Assembly (NCBI GenBank): GCA_017459225.1
Contig: JAFUDL010000537.1
Location: forward strand, 1 to 46,591
Direction of reading: 5' to 3'
DNA length: 46,591 nt
Origin: Kiritimatiellia bacterium
GTDB lineage: Bacteria; Verrucomicrobiota; Kiritimatiellia; RFP12; UBA1067
The notes under the pieces are model-generated. The model saw nothing but the letters and a program-made list of their open reading frames with translations, made no database searches and was not told the DNA's origin. Both the position numbers and the translations under genes were made by a program. The stretch's first letter is position 1. Each line of letters starts with the position of its first letter. Below, one piece after another: positions 34,801-42,087 of the stretch.

Positions 34801-37800
34801 TCCAACTACGCCGAGTACCTCATTTCCGAGGGCTTCGTCAAGTACGGCTTCCCGGCCGTCAGCCCGATCAAGCCGAACACGTTCGGACAGGGCGTGCCTG
34901 ACTACTTCCTGCGCGTCGGCTCGCTCTACCTCGGCCAGATGTTTGCCGACGGCGACATGATCAGCGACATCTGGGAAGACCAGTTCGGCGTAGACGTGGC
35001 CTCGCGCGGCCTGTGGGACGCCCATAAGGACGCCGATGACGACGGATGGAGTAACTGGGCAGAGTACCAGGCCGGAACGCGTCCGGATCTCGAGGCCATT
35101 CTTGGCCCTGATGGCTCCACGCTTTCCGAGTACCCGGTGCCCGTGATCGAGGCGAGCGTGGTGTACAACGGAAAGAAGGACTTCTCGAGCGCGGTTGTCG
35201 TGCAGGCTTGGTCGCAGTCCAACAGGGGCGACAAGCAGATGACGGGAATGCCAGACGCTTCCTGGACGATTCCTGCGCCGGGTGCGGCGGTCGAGAAGAC
35301 GCATGTCTTGGGCTCCAACAGAGGCCGAGTGGTCAACTTCAGCCTTGGCCCGGGAGCAGTCGAGCCTGGAAGCGTTGAGATCCGCTTCAAGGACCTCAAC
35401 TCCCAATGGCGTTGGCAGGGCGAGTACCATGCCGAAGAGATGGTGCGCGACTGGAGAAACCGCTTCAACGACAGGAAGCTTGAAGGCACTGACGAATTCG
35501 GCGAGATGCTGGTCGATGGCGTAAAGGTGGGCGACATCAACTACGTCACCGGCAGCGTAACGATCGACTTTGGAGTGGACGATCTTCAGAACCAGTGGCC
35601 GTTCCTCGTGGCGATGGACGATCAGCACGCGGTCTGGGAGGTTCTCGACCTCAAGAACTCCTATGTGATGGTCAGCTGGAGAACCCAGAAGGTCAACGTG
35701 GGCAATTCGGGCAGGTTCTACCTCTCCTGGTCCGACGAGAACGCCGTCAACGGCGGTGGCGATAACAACAATGGCGGTGGCAACGACAACAGTGCGGCCG
35801 GTCTCACGAAGTACGGCCATCTCCGCGAGGGCAAGAACATGTTCATCGCCTTTGCCGACATGGACGGCAACGGCGTGTGGACGCCAGGCGAGCCTCTCGG
35901 CGTCGCGGCCGACGTTGACGTGGGCTGGTCTTCGGCCTCGTTCTCGGTGGAGCTCACGGACGTCGCGCCGCAGATGGCGCGCATGAACATCTCCGGCCTT
36001 ACTGCTGCGGCAGACTTCGGCGCGGCGGATGCGCTTACCGACCGCAGCGCGACTGTAAACGGATACTACTATTCCAACCAGTCTCTGCAGACGGCATTCC
36101 GCATTCTGCAGACCGAAGACGGCGACGACAATGGTCTTGGTGGCGGAACGGATGTAGGGGGTACTCAGGCCGAGGGCAGGCCTGCCGCCAACGCAACGAG
36201 CCGAATCCGCGTGATCCGCACGGCCGTCAACGGCGAACTGGGAGTTGGCGACGTGCTGTACAACGGAGTGGTGCTTGACCGCGAGATCTATCTCGGCGGC
36301 CACCCGATGCTGACCGAAGCGGACCTTGTGGCCGATGGCCTCCTCGACCTCGACTGGGGCACGCTCACCGCTGCCTGGCAGTCCACGCACAACGGTTCTG
36401 CCATCACCACCAGTCTCACTAACGCCACGTACCGTGTGCTCTACGGCAACGGTTCCGCGGAGAAGTGGACGTTTGACTCGTTCGCCGCGGTCACGTTTGT
36501 GAACGCATACGAATACGGACGTACGCAGACGGCCGCAGTGCCGGTGGCGCCCAAGGGCACAACTCAAGGCGCCACGGTTACGTTCAAGTGGCGTCACGAG
36601 GCACTTGACGCGAACGGCTACAAGATCAAGGACTACCCGGCGTTCCGCCTGCAGGTGCTTGACAGCTCCGACACGGTGGTGTACGATTCCGGCAACAGGC
36701 GTGCGCCTGCCCGCAACTCGCAGGGCGTGTACAGCTGGACGGCTCCGCTCTACGACGGAATGGTCACCGCAAAGGGCCATGTGTTCTCCTCAAAGCAGAG
36801 CTACAAGTGGCGCGTCTCGATGCTCGACGCCAAGTTCACCAGTCCGAACTGGGCTACGCAGGAGTTCCGCGTTGAGGCCTCCGGCATGATGAACGATGGT
36901 CGCCGTCTTGGCGCAATCGCCGCGAACGTGAGGTACTTCGGTCCGATCTTGGACAAGGTCTCCAATAAGGCCTCTAACATCCAGAACCTCATCCACGTGC
37001 AGGCGTTCACCTCGCCCGACTTCTCCGGCGTGCCTGTGTCGGAGGGCTGGGTGTCCAACGTGACTGATCTCGCATCGCAGAGCGTCGAGGGCGTCAATGC
37101 CGTAACGCTTGCGGTTCCTGCTGGCACCTACTACCTCTGCGCGTACATCGACACGAACGGCAACTTCAAGCGCGACAGCTGGGAGAGCTGGGGCTACGCC
37201 AACGGCATCGGCGGCAGCGATCCCGATGTGTACAAGCCGGCAAAGGTCGTTATTGAGGAGCCCAGCTCCGCCGTGCCCTGCGTGACGATCTTCATCGAGG
37301 ACTGCGACACCGACCAGGACGGCTTCCCGGATGCGTGGGAGTACGTGACCAACGGTTCGCTTGCCACCCAGGGTTCCGCAGGCGGAAACACTTTCTTCAC
37401 GAAGGTCAATCCGAACCTGCTCGCGACGGTCCAGGCCTACAGCAACCTCGGTCTTGCCCAGCTCGCAACGGGCAGCGACTATGTGGTGCCCAGGCTCATG
37501 AGCGTGCTCTCCGGCGATGACGCCGCCAGCCTCGCGATGGCCTATCTGCTGAGCGGCGGAACGAATCCTGACGATCTCGCGCCAGAGATGGAGGTGAAGG
37601 TCGATTCGTTCAGCACCGAGGGCGGAATGAAGCTCATCATCTCCTGCGAAACGAAGCCAGTGACGGGCGGAAGGCTGCTGGCCGCCGTTCCTGATCCCGA
37701 GTTCGAGATCGTGCTCCTCTCGAAGAAGGCGCTCTCCGACGAGTCCTGGACCGAGACCGTTGCAGGAAAGGTTACGGTGCCCGCGAACGGCAAGGTGGAC

Positions 37801-37881
37801 GTTTCCACAGAGCTTCTCAACCTCACGGTGAAGGCCCGCAAGGAAGCTGGCGACCAGTTCTTCAAGATCAAGATCCGCTAG
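25858..37881 (+). CDS. Giant secreted protein with thrombospondin-3-like Ca motifs and a LamG-like domain (4007 aa)
   Basis: The signal peptide MKTKKTLGILAMALTALA...AEA starts at 25858, preceded by GGAAGG; an ATG at 25819 would add 13 acidic residues before it and is less likely. The first 1250 residues are beta-rich, with PKD/Calx-beta-like stretches (about 760-870 and 1014-1100). From about 1284 to 3060, and again at 3813, there are at least 17 TDxDGDGxPDxWE-type loops (for example near 1457, 1521, 1819, 1891, 1961, 2191, 2859, 2946, 3813), resembling thrombospondin type 3/dockerin Ca-binding repeats. A concanavalin/LamG-like domain (QFTVEAWI, GKWQHVALTYDG, GYIDEVRVWDG) spans about 2401-2631. 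A Gly/Asn linker lies near 3296-3312. No LPXTG, PEP-CTERM or autotransporter end is seen; the C-terminus ends FKIKIR. It is probably a surface or extracellular fibre or adhesin. The frame is uninterrupted for 12 kb. Confidence 0.85.
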   Translation: MKTKKTLGILAMALTALACALPRTAEAAGDIRSIEVYSDAETVDRTFPNLNEPLVAGETVKFKIRTVNRRRGDVAPDAAPDPDQWRNPWSLQHVGPNDPIADTNNMPQVGLWVSGQVRYAKIESLRQSDDGFFTDFICSYVVQRGDLAMPLKLVRPDGKGEAMSVNGQGYSESYYMLNESLWNFFPAVNSGVAYKNANQLQLFFGEQTLQNGGYHQSVVTADATYNNIRDYDLSLAGIYIQAIDFDSTTSEDTTASGATIWRNIAANSTTATPAMPRLAIPGGSAKEQTLYVWTKDPTIAEMANGTETEYAFMDGVTRKVSKISIKPNDELVTFRVKGLREGLDTEIFMAATPTNVYNAAGVMLTNFTWRTIHITKALPPGMTVEIDPDEVATSADYKTSVAAINLNLTQAWTNDEDLVVHLIPTMKDDPSVDPWKYIGVSTIGSGKDEYSKRELTMTIHKGDSSAAESGSMLYLYANRADALTLKGIQFAVDESALSDRARAFFTGTFTPGTVTIDYAGGALQVVLPEENKEFFGIPGNVEHPFTVEITDVIGELNDTGNYTVYWDNNGSGAYAVISGLTANNGKLTVPRRYVTATLPGNPYHSKFYVMNSGGARSPERTILVNVDAPKTITATLDKGVANYQEGETAKVTFDFSAEFQENNGQPGYLFIYPLDETTSNLVTIASQSGTGTSVSVYPGYASANSQASILLKDGYNGCTLSFGVEVRESNDNSLDNIIGAWVGKQFFINVTNVLPRVSYISMNDTPVKNSGGTFTAAVPMGVQKTFSIGIADPGVNYFDFEDENKAYTELRFWENGEVVEKKVIKGAPAGKSVSHTFSNAGNAQVTAKVRDKDMTDQEFDEAPEFVVNVTVIDAPAISLSPALGDSVFDESATGPVNGRINVELNVPPTGLDVSEHITVELSVTRNGANDGMLPVLNRYEIEFKNGQKTGFFYFSELDGTPESENKGFRINAWVKETTTSTADPNKTWRQYYQPVTDFDVFIRNMEPEIGPGADPSTNAQPAALNVPFNIIWNVKDVAADQANMTVTWSYNGSSQTTTQPVTSTYSKQILFTSAGHKEVTLTVQDKDGGTDTRTWYYKVDPSMGLEITPRRPNTGALSAFSQKYTGAVGIGAGRVWSTSTDYPTRVSNFTQYWDFQPANDLNPKIYAYGYKVGDRDNGSLGPAGSRDYAVDNAGTWYNQASYYGSYYTYNPGNGKDSYFYCWLYFDVEENNSTHLSGTVQPEVGTSTGENRVQMPEQDEEATSYPRTMVEAIFSVERDPEDNVGDINQDGIPDVYAANTTWNGGRLFQFAGYELEEGGDLMNLAGVNDDGDYLPATTASGGALVENVQNWPRLGGDFTAILEIRGFHKGLNFRADNDGLNRNVRGAWISIPSFSEAESNAIARVNNLWVDDTDEEGNAIRRLPNPENAAEVANWTAGLNRADSWIPEKRTDPTMEDTDQDGFPDGYEYFFWYSAMVGVDGIDNRLRGSKFTIDDIATGEELTPEEIAAAFDPTVAADGNPDRRDTDNDGLTDLEEYALGTNPINWDTDGDGLSDLWEIMRGMNPVKADSANNGGMNADGDFMAYCETDPEYAIVNIEGLGEFAIPNDGGSYITMDGDTWKFTDGVTNVNAIAVFRYGKPDAICVPRNRGTAGLPPLSATSLLLEGNTNIVSVALGQPLALIHDQVYNQFGFDPRTGWFINDHGFLGRRWEPNSVVAGSRFLNGAGEPVNTKAYTARDEYLLLKYRYEATPAMEGWDEDAGEAFVFSKAADKALWNDRTQRHHERVFRRGTTNPNVAYEERVWVTESMNGQNYASENHGADTDGDGVPDGWELYVAHNPNDNRAADTADGDNDGLNLVREYAGTDSCNAYAACESIYSQHPGIASGWFNKFFPTDPNNADTDGDGLDDGEEGAAWIGTWVYGKSTSLQGHRFTFIYGDRDGMPAEEFADPNNRELCIRGGGLNPCTVDTDGDLLPDAWERQFAGILFDASASPVGADRDDGVITMIRRGDGLGAEGATAAGFYITGGMDGTYGADAYTLSPGGAFFDGSSRDPRTGTRRDFDFDHDGLQNFQEYLVQSLRHLRFDDSETPLMGSWMPDGPQGSRKFVRFLPMNIMDGDTFYKICKDNGFAATGAWQFEYLGYFVQPPREWDWVRINNYTEFMMNYDELGYRVMLIPAALDPNGQRMSALGYLTTDPRKWDTDSDGMDDFYELFHGLNPLLGSVQDGTLDYDIIGQQYMGMINHWYNGWTAWPQMPWNGEEPKFDAIAYPWMMGAPEADADGDGLRNNSEALLVNMTSPMPTHTDPTPLWYTDSTALNNASYTVQYYQLDPYADSPDFMMYPWSWSVGSGKTMEGSTSGTFMYSFEENEGYDTDNDRIADADERAMTGNAISDPLKFSDPDRRQALWFPGSESAAVSYSGYFHRPNGDQYDVLRQFTVEAWICPEDLEREQVILERVARYTSSTYQNNEAQVRANFRIGIKADGRVYGLFDTSDAVPSGIGPGSPTVVGTVPEAGKWQHVALTYDGKELKLHQDGRVSGITATSLEPANGLVVLQQEAVIGMENFPVLENGYFNLPCAFVLGAQAMDEKAIGLTPETEWASYSNFYQGYIDEVRVWDGVRSLSEIKESYKKRMSFDDVAAQREEVYNAWLRGATRNDNDGKEMLPAELLQHYAFQALPGAVNATDVLWEPAGFTKCVFDNVRDMDGVLPAGTFEVGWWSALPVRSTVYENYRWVPWIQNTCGHLPFMDGSCADSRYWSEFFGGTASAQEVYNDRNQANTDAQILALGEVKKILFSNTAHPYSMYNYSSERFYHEFFLNYMAEADSNFQTNSTLYAFEIRSGFVGTSDLVPLGGAFAKRTEQMWDGDGAADAWEVTADGDSALADIDGNGMPDWWQEIAIARYGAPEDFDWASLVKWPDASGTEMTAREAYLRDIASGMLPGGVTETVFVDKRDTDKDGMPDWWERLNGIADETAYGDHDNDQLSNYAEYLISEGFVKYGFPAVSPIKPNTFGQGVPDYFLRVGSLYLGQMFADGDMISDIWEDQFGVDVASRGLWDAHKDADDDGWSNWAEYQAGTRPDLEAILGPDGSTLSEYPVPVIEASVVYNGKKDFSSAVVVQAWSQSNRGDKQMTGMPDASWTIPAPGAAVEKTHVLGSNRGRVVNFSLGPGAVEPGSVEIRFKDLNSQWRWQGEYHAEEMVRDWRNRFNDRKLEGTDEFGEMLVDGVKVGDINYVTGSVTIDFGVDDLQNQWPFLVAMDDQHAVWEVLDLKNSYVMVSWRTQKVNVGNSGRFYLSWSDENAVNGGGDNNNGGGNDNSAAGLTKYGHLREGKNMFIAFADMDGNGVWTPGEPLGVAADVDVGWSSASFSVELTDVAPQMARMNISGLTAAADFGAADALTDRSATVNGYYYSNQSLQTAFRILQTEDGDDNGLGGGTDVGGTQAEGRPAANATSRIRVIRTAVNGELGVGDVLYNGVVLDREIYLGGHPMLTEADLVADGLLDLDWGTLTAAWQSTHNGSAITTSLTNATYRVLYGNGSAEKWTFDSFAAVTFVNAYEYGRTQTAAVPVAPKGTTQGATVTFKWRHEALDANGYKIKDYPAFRLQVLDSSDTVVYDSGNRRAPARNSQGVYSWTAPLYDGMVTAKGHVFSSKQSYKWRVSMLDAKFTSPNWATQEFRVEASGMMNDGRRLGAIAANVRYFGPILDKVSNKASNIQNLIHVQAFTSPDFSGVPVSEGWVSNVTDLASQSVEGVNAVTLAVPAGTYYLCAYIDTNGNFKRDSWESWGYANGIGGSDPDVYKPAKVVIEEPSSAVPCVTIFIEDCDTDQDGFPDAWEYVTNGSLATQGSAGGNTFFTKVNPNLLATVQAYSNLGLAQLATGSDYVVPRLMSVLSGDDAASLAMAYLLSGGTNPDDLAPEMEVKVDSFSTEGGMKLIISCETKPVTGGRLLAAVPDPEFEIVLLSKKALSDESWTETVAGKVTVPANGKVDVSTELLNLTVKARKEAGDQFFKIKIR

Positions 37882-37902
37882 TAGCCGCCCAACCGCCGCT
37901 CG

Positions 37903-37941
37903 CCTAACTACCCAACTACCAAACTACCCAACTACAAAACC
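37903..37941. repeat. Degenerate 8-base tandem repeat before ackA
   Basis: Units CCTAACTA, CCCAACTA, CCAAACTA, CCCAACTA, CAAAACCA run up to the ackA ATG at 37943. They are nearly the same as the tract at 3162-3212. No Shine-Dalgarno remains in front of ackA. Confidence 0.7.
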
Positions 37942-37942
37942 A

Positions 37943-39160
37943 ATGAAGAAAGCGATTCAGAAGGTCCTCGTAGTAAACTGTGGTTCTTCGTCCCTCAAGT
38001 TCCAGCTCTTCGACATGAAGGGCGAGACCATGCTCTGCAAGGGGCTGGTGGAGCGCATCGGCATAGCCGGGTCGCGGCTCGTCTACACCAAGACGGGCTG
38101 CGACAAGGTCGTACGCGAGGTGGCGATGAAGAACCACGTGGAGGCCATTGCGCAGGTGATGGCGGTGCTGTGCGATCCGCAGTGCGGCGTGGTAAAGAGC
38201 CTTGGCGAGATCGACGCCATCGGCCACCGCGTGGTGCATGGTGGCGACAAGTTCTCCGCTCCCGCGAAGATCACCGCCGCCGCGAAGGCGCTCATTCGCA
38301 AATGCGTGCCGCTTGCGCCTCTCCACAACCCGGCGAACCTTCAGGGCATCGAGGCTTGCGAGAAGGCGGCCAAGGGCGTTCCCAACGTGGGCGTGTTCGA
38401 CACCGCCTTCCACCAGACCATGCCCGGATGCGCCTATCAGTATGCGCTGCCGCGCAAGGTGGCGAAGAAGTTCGGCATCCGCAAGTACGGTTTCCACGGC
38501 ACTTCGCACAAGTTCATCACGCAGGCCGCTGCGGCGTGGCTGAAGAAGCCGCTGAAGAAGGTCAATCTCGTCACATGCCATCTCGGCAACGGATCGTCTC
38601 TTGCCGCAGTGAAGAACGGCGAGTGCATCGACACAACGATGGGCCTCACGCCGCTTGACGGGCTTATCATGGGCACGCGTTCCGGAACGATCGATCCAGG
38701 CGTTCTGCTCTTCCTCGGCAAGCAGGGCTACACCTTCGACCAGCTCGACCGTCTGCTCAACAAGGAGAGCGGCTTCCAGGGCCTCGCCGGCGCACAGGGC
38801 GGCGACTCGCGCGACGTGGTGGCCAAGGCGGAGAAGGGCGACATTGACGCGGTGGAGGCGCTTGAGGCGTTCGGCCACCGCACGGCGAGGTACATCGGCG
38901 GCTACAATACGCTCATTGGCGGAGCCGATGCCATCGTGATGGCGGGCGGCATCGGCGAGAATGCCGCCGAGCTGCGCGCGCAGATCGTGAAGCGCCTTGG
39001 CGCGCTCGGCGTGAAGCTAGACCCCAAGGCCAATCTCAAGGTGCGCTTCGGCGCGTCAGGCGTGATATCCACCAAGGACTCGAAGATCCCCGTGATCGTC
39101 ATCCCCACGAACGAGGAACTGATGATCGCCCGCGAGACCGTTGCCGTGCTGAAGGGATAG
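37943..39160 (+). CDS. ackA: Acetate kinase
   Basis: The product (405 aa) makes ATP and acetate from acetyl phosphate in the cytoplasm. All signature regions of the acetokinase family are present: VVNCGSSSLKFQLFD at the N-terminus, GHRVVHGG, FDTAFHQTMP, YGFHGTSHKF, CHLGNGSSLAAV, MGTRSGTIDPG and GGIGENA near the C-terminus. Length is normal (about 400). It is followed after 60 bases by pta, forming the standard acetate pathway. The region in front of the ATG is a repeat tract with no visible ribosome-binding site; expression may rely on readthrough from the giant gene, whose stop is 61 bases upstream. Confidence 0.97.
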   Translation: MKKAIQKVLVVNCGSSSLKFQLFDMKGETMLCKGLVERIGIAGSRLVYTKTGCDKVVREVAMKNHVEAIAQVMAVLCDPQCGVVKSLGEIDAIGHRVVHGGDKFSAPAKITAAAKALIRKCVPLAPLHNPANLQGIEACEKAAKGVPNVGVFDTAFHQTMPGCAYQYALPRKVAKKFGIRKYGFHGTSHKFITQAAAAWLKKPLKKVNLVTCHLGNGSSLAAVKNGECIDTTMGLTPLDGLIMGTRSGTIDPGVLLFLGKQGYTFDQLDRLLNKESGFQGLAGAQGGDSRDVVAKAEKGDIDAVEALEAFGHRTARYIGGYNTLIGGADAIVMAGGIGENAAELRAQIVKRLGALGVKLDPKANLKVRFGASGVISTKDSKIPVIVIPTNEELMIARETVAVLKG

Positions 39161-39220
39161 TTCGCCTGGAATGTAGAAACTATAAACAGAAAACTCTAAA
39201 CCAGAAACAAGAAGCGTAGA

Positions 39221-40258
39221 ATGAAGGCGATTGAGAAAATCATAGAGAAGGCATCCGCCCTTAAAGGTACGATAGTGTTGCCTGAGGGCATGGACGCCCG
39301 CGTGATAACCGCAGCATGCAGCTGCGTTGATCGCGGCATCTGCACGCCGATCGTGCTTGGCACCCCGCAGGAGATTGCTGAGGCCGAGGCGAAGGCCGGC
39401 CTCTCGCTAGTTGAGCGCAACATCCGCACGATCGACTACACGCAGGGCGACACCGAGCTTGAAGCCGCGTATCTCGAGGCGTGGAACGCCAAGGAGGCGC
39501 GCAAGCCTGCCGAGAAGCAGAAGATCATCGACATTGAGACGGCGCAGAAGACGCTTCGCACGAAGCGCATCTACTTCGGCGGAATGATGGTGCGCCTTGG
39601 GCGCGTGAACGGCCTTGTGGCTGGCTCGATCGCCTCTACTGGAGACATGCTGCGCGCGGCGTTCCACACGCTCGGCACGCAGAAGGGCGTGAAGACGGCG
39701 TCCAGCTGCTTCATCATGGACCTCAAGGAACCAACGGCGAGCGGCGACAGCGTGCTCGCGTTCGGCGACTGCGCCGTGATTCCCAACCCCACTGCGGAGC
39801 AGCTTGTTGACATTGGCCTTGCGAGCGCGCAGACATACCGCGACCTCACCGGCAACGAACCGCGCGTGGCGTTTCTCAGCTTCTCCACGAAGGGCTCCGC
39901 AGCGGGCGATCTCGTCGAGAAGGTGCAGAAGGCCGTGGAGCTGGCGCGTCCGGTCTTCGCGGAGAAGGGCATCAATATGGACGGCGAGATGCAGTTCGAC
40001 GCCGCGATCGTTCCCTCCGTTGGACAGCTCAAGAATCCCAAGGGCGAGATACAGGGCAATGCCAACGTGTTCATCTTCCCGGACCTCCAGGCCGGCAACA
40101 TCGGCTACAAGATTGCGCAGCGCCTTGGCGGCGCGACGGCGATCGGGCCTAATCTGCAGGGCCTTGCGAAGGCCATGAACGACCTTAGCCGCGGATGCAG
40201 CGCAGAGGACATTGTGGGCACGATCTGCGTGACGCTTCTGCAGTCCACTACAAAGTGA
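39221..40258 (+). CDS. pta: Phosphate acetyltransferase
   Basis: The product (345 aa) interconverts acetyl-CoA and acetyl phosphate and supplies the neighbouring acetate kinase. It is the short, single-domain form. KGTIVLPEGMDARVITAA at the N-terminus, GLVAGSIASTGDMLRAAFHTLG, FGDCAVIPNPTAEQL, VAFLSFSTKGSA, GEMQFDAAIVPSVG, and NVFIFPDLQAGNIGYKIAQRLGG are the usual family blocks. Gap to ackA is 60 bases, filled in part by an A-rich degenerate repeat (39177-39211). kdsD-like gene follows after 25 bases. Confidence 0.96.
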   Translation: MKAIEKIIEKASALKGTIVLPEGMDARVITAACSCVDRGICTPIVLGTPQEIAEAEAKAGLSLVERNIRTIDYTQGDTELEAAYLEAWNAKEARKPAEKQKIIDIETAQKTLRTKRIYFGGMMVRLGRVNGLVAGSIASTGDMLRAAFHTLGTQKGVKTASSCFIMDLKEPTASGDSVLAFGDCAVIPNPTAEQLVDIGLASAQTYRDLTGNEPRVAFLSFSTKGSAAGDLVEKVQKAVELARPVFAEKGINMDGEMQFDAAIVPSVGQLKNPKGEIQGNANVFIFPDLQAGNIGYKIAQRLGGATAIGPNLQGLAKAMNDLSRGCSAEDIVGTICVTLLQSTTK

Positions 40259-40283
40259 GGCATGGAAACAGGGTTGGCTTGTC

Positions 40284-41282
40284 ATGACGGATGAAAAGAA
40301 GATAGCGCGTGCGCGGCAGGTGTTCGACGCGGAGATCGCGGGGCTTGAGAGGACCCGTGATTCCTTGGGTGCGTCGTTCGTCGCCACCGTGGATCTTCTC
40401 AACGAGACGCTCGACGCGGGCGGGCTTGTGGTGATGACAGGCGTGGGCAAGAGTCTGCAGGTGGCCGAGAAGACGAGCGCGATCTTCGCCTCCACTGGCA
40501 CGCGCTCGATCGTGCTCAATCCAGTGCAGGCGATGCACGGCGACCTTGGAATGGTGAGTTCGCGCGACGTGCTTCTGGCGCTCTCCTTCTCCGGCGAGAG
40601 CGACGAGCTGCTGCGCCTGGTGCCGGCCATTCGGCGCCATGGGCTTAAGATCGTGGCGCTCACGGGAAGGAGCGATTCGTCGCTTGCGCGCCTGAGCGAC
40701 ATCGTGCTCGAGATTCCGTGCGGACCCGAGGCGTGTCCCTTCGGCATGGCGCCCACCACCTCCGCCACCGCCACGATGGCGATGGGCGATGCGCTTGCGA
40801 TGACGATGCTCGAGGCGCGCCGCTTCAACAAGGAGAGCTATGCGCTCAACCATCCCGCCGGCGCGATCGGGCGCGCGCTCGTGCTGCGCGTCTCCGACGT
40901 GATGCGCACCGGCGAGAGAGTGGCCGTGGTCTCGCCCGAGACTCCGGTTCTCGACACGCTTCTCGCGATGACGAAGGCACAGGGCGGCAGCGCTGTGGTG
41001 GCCGATGCCGAGGGAAGGCTCGTGGGCATCTTCACCGACGGCGACTTCCGCCGTGCGTTTGCCGCAGGGAGCGTCGACGGCCAGTCTGCGCTGGGACTTT
41101 CCGATCCCGTCTCGAAGCACATGACGCGCAATCCGCTCTTCGTCAACGCCGATGCATACGCCGCCGAGCTGCTGCGCATCTTCGAAAAGCGCCGCATCGA
41201 CGACCTTCCGGTGTGCGATGTCGACGGAAAAGTTCTTGGGCTTGTCGACATTCAGGATTTGCCCAAACTAAAGGTTTTATGA
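40284..41282 (+). CDS. kdsD: Arabinose 5-phosphate isomerase, KdsD/KpsF family
   Basis: The product (332 aa) would isomerise D-ribulose 5-phosphate to D-arabinose 5-phosphate, the first step toward Kdo of lipopolysaccharide. The SIS domain (residues about 30-190) has TGVGKS, AMHGDLGMVSSRDV with the catalytic His, and SFSGESDELL. The C-terminal CBS pair begins VSDVMRTGERVAV and ends KVLGLVDIQDLPKLKVL. Size and domain order match E. coli KdsD. It is third in the ackA-pta group by spacing. The promoter of the pilus operon lies across its stop codon. Confidence 0.93.
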   Translation: MTDEKKIARARQVFDAEIAGLERTRDSLGASFVATVDLLNETLDAGGLVVMTGVGKSLQVAEKTSAIFASTGTRSIVLNPVQAMHGDLGMVSSRDVLLALSFSGESDELLRLVPAIRRHGLKIVALTGRSDSSLARLSDIVLEIPCGPEACPFGMAPTTSATATMAMGDALAMTMLEARRFNKESYALNHPAGAIGRALVLRVSDVMRTGERVAVVSPETPVLDTLLAMTKAQGGSAVVADAEGRLVGIFTDGDFRRAFAAGSVDGQSALGLSDPVSKHMTRNPLFVNADAYAAELLRIFEKRRIDDLPVCDVDGKVLGLVDIQDLPKLKVL

Positions 41283-41288
41283 TACAAT
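41259..41288 (+). promoter_or_regulatory. Promoter of the pilus-type operon
   Basis: TTGCCC (41259-41264), 18 bases, TACAAT (41283-41288), with a leader of about 25 nt carrying AGAGGAG before the ATG at 41319. It overlaps the end of kdsD. Confidence 0.5.
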
Positions 41289-41318
41289 GTATTCAGTCAA
41301 CCAAAAGAGGAGATAACA

Positions 41319-42038
41319 ATGAAGCTTAAAACAATCGCATTCCTCACGCTCGCAGCCGCGTGCGCGTTTTCAGTCTCGGCTCAGTCGATGCGCCGTCGCG
41401 GTGCAGCTGCTAGCACAGAAACGACCAATGCCCGTGACTCCTACGTTTCGATCGACATCCCCGCCCGCCCGGGTGGCACCTGTCTCGCTAGCGCCCCCAA
41501 CCTCCAGGCTAACGGCAAGCTTCTCCCTCCGCTCGGCGGACGTCCGCGCCAGTGGATTGTGCTTGAGACTAAGTACACTACAATGGCAAAGTGGCAGGAC
41601 GAGCTCACATTCACCTGGCATGTGCTTCTCGACTCCTCGAAGGCCAAGGAGAAGGATCCGCGCAATCCTCCAGCGCCCTATTCCTACTACACCGCGCAGG
41701 TGCGCTACGTCGACATCAAGAAGGGCAGCCACATGGCGAGCGTCTGCCTGCCGCCCAACGTGCTCGAGCGCTTCGGCGAGCCCTGCACCGTCACGCTGAT
41801 CATCACGAACAAGGACGGCGAACAGCTCGCGATGCACACCGAGAACCAGGACAGGAACGCCGCCTCTGCCGCGCAGGGAGCCAACGGCAAGTGGTGGGAG
41901 AACGACAAGTTCATGAGCTGGCAGAGGACGGTGAACGGCGAGCAGAAGAACCAGGTGGAGCGCCGTCAGGGGCTGGTGGATCGTTCAAAGACGCCGTTCT
42001 GGCTCGTCAACAACGCCGACTACGAACTGGTGCAGTAG
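41319..42038 (+). CDS. Secreted protein, first gene of the pilus-type operon (position of Amuc_1102)
   Basis: The product (239 aa) has a signal peptide (MKLKTIAFLTLAAACAFSVSAQS) and a soluble beta-rich body with motifs such as WIVLETKYTTMAKWQDELTFTWHVLLD and FWLVNNADYELVQ at its end. I recognise it by position and general type rather than by a firm domain: it lies just before pilM, where Akkermansia has Amuc_1102. It has a good Shine-Dalgarno (AGAGGAG) and its own promoter. It is probably periplasmic or surface-exposed and part of the pilus machine; that role is inference. Confidence 0.7.
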   Translation: MKLKTIAFLTLAAACAFSVSAQSMRRRGAAASTETTNARDSYVSIDIPARPGGTCLASAPNLQANGKLLPPLGGRPRQWIVLETKYTTMAKWQDELTFTWHVLLDSSKAKEKDPRNPPAPYSYYTAQVRYVDIKKGSHMASVCLPPNVLERFGEPCTVTLIITNKDGEQLAMHTENQDRNAASAAQGANGKWWENDKFMSWQRTVNGEQKNQVERRQGLVDRSKTPFWLVNNADYELVQ

Positions 42039-42087
42039 CCAGTGCCTTCTCAAAGCTTTCAAGTACGCACACTTAGAAGACTGAACC

